Source of the DNA: an uncultured Clostridium sp.
GTDB taxonomy: Bacteria > Bacillota > Clostridia > Lachnospirales > Lachnospiraceae
Reading direction: 5' to 3'
DNA: 6,014 bases
Assembly: GCA_905192625.1 (NCBI GenBank)
Contig: CAJJLI010000158.1
Span: forward strand, 1 to 6,014
Position numbers and translations under genes: made by a program. Under the pieces are notes generated by a model. The model was not told the origin of the DNA and did no database searches. It was given only the letters and a program-made list of their open reading frames with translations. Numbering within the stretch: the stretch's first letter is position 1; each line of letters starts with the position of its first letter. This document shows, piece by piece, positions 5,659 through 6,014 of this stretch.

Positions 5659-6014
5659 ATGGAGAAGTTAAATATACGGCAGAAACTAGAGCGATTGGAG
5701 CATGAATATTTAAGTGAATATGCTTCGTTTAGTGATAGTACATTAGGAAGAGATTATCCAGAAGAACCATGTGATATAAGACCCGCTTATCAAAGAGATC
5801 GGGATCGTATTCTTCATTCGAAAGCATTTCGCAGGTTAAAAGGAAAGACTCAAGTATTTCTTGCACCTGAGGGGGACCATTATCGTACCAGAATGACTCA
5901 CACGTTAGAAGTATCTCAAAATGCTAGAACGATTGCAAAGGCTCTACGTTTAAATGAAGGTACGGCCACGTTAATAGTACGCAAACTCTATTCGATATGC
6001 CGTTTTTCCTTACG
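5659..6014 (+). CDS. dgt: Deoxyguanosinetriphosphate triphosphohydrolase-like protein (dgt), 3' part missing or damaged
   Basis: HD-superfamily enzyme that splits dGTP (or other dNTPs) into the nucleoside and tripolyphosphate, acting in nucleotide-pool control. Family marks in the first 100 residues: [20 protein letters not shown] (35-54), [14 protein letters not shown] (54-67), [17 protein letters not shown] (71-87) with His81 as the first metal ligand of the HD site, and IAKALRLNE (92-100). After Glu100 the family normally continues into an ALGHDLGHTPFGH-like block with the catalytic His-Asp; here the open frame gives [11 protein letters not shown] and onward, which does not fit. The frame stays open to the edge. 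The start is ATG 5659, since an in-frame TGA at 5647 rules out anything earlier. The nearest good ribosome binding site, AAGGGAG (5639-5645), is an unusually long 13 nt away. It follows the feo terminator and so has its own transcript. Confidence 0.85.
   Translation, partial: MEKLNIRQKLERLEHEYLSEYASFSDSTLGRDYPEEPCDIRPAYQRDRDRILHSKAFRRLKGKTQVFLAPEGDHYRTRMTHTLEVSQNARTIAKALRLNEGTATLIVRKLYSICRFSL
5959..6014 (+). other. Anomalous end of dgt: family match lost
   Basis: From base 5959 the dgt reading frame no longer resembles the family. In another frame (codons starting at 5994) the reading D-M-P-F-F-L-T, with CCGTTT at 6000-6005, sits almost where HTPFGHA is expected, about 4 bases early. That pattern suggests several errors or indels rather than clean foreign DNA. 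It could be poor sequence at a contig end, a degraded gene, or an insertion junction; I cannot tell which. Confidence 0.5.

Overview
The window is AT-rich, low-GC DNA carried almost entirely on the + strand. Its gene style (strong AAAGGAGG-type ribosome binding sites, a Fur-type iron operator, and the FeoA/FeoB/Cys-rich small protein set) fits a Clostridia-class Firmicute. A Lachnospiraceae (Lachnoclostridium-like) organism is my best guess from recalled protein similarity; no search was run.

Layout. (1) 2-694 is the C-terminal part of a class I/II PLP-dependent aminotransferase, cut by the window start. (2) 695-960 is an A-rich spacer with no gene that ends in a rho-independent terminator just ahead of the next gene's ribosome binding site. 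(3) 961-2031 is histidinol-phosphate aminotransferase (hisC). (4) 2182-2574 is a stand-alone CheY-like receiver protein with its own promoter and a nested hairpin downstream. (5) 2818-5433 is a complete ferrous-iron uptake operon: a consensus promoter (TTGACA, 17 bp, TATAAT), a perfect 7-1-7 Fur box, feoA, feoB (overlapping by ATGA), a 49-residue Cys-rich membrane protein, and a 19-bp terminator. (6) 5434-5658 is a spacer with a small GAAA-loop hairpin. (7) 5659-6014 is the start of a dGTP triphosphohydrolase-like gene (dgt), whose last ~56 bases no longer match the family.

How the genes work together. The feo operon is the clearest functional unit. When iron is plentiful, Fur should bind the operator just downstream of the -10 box and block transcription. 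When iron is scarce, FeoB (a GTPase-gated Fe2+ transporter), FeoA (a small cytoplasmic SH3-like partner) and the Cys-rich single-span protein are made together. The flanking genes (amino-acid transamination, signalling, nucleotide metabolism) have no evident link to iron.

I see no wholly new system. The points most worth a second look are the His-rich insert in FeoB, the terminator directly before hisC, and the abrupt breakdown of dgt at the right edge.
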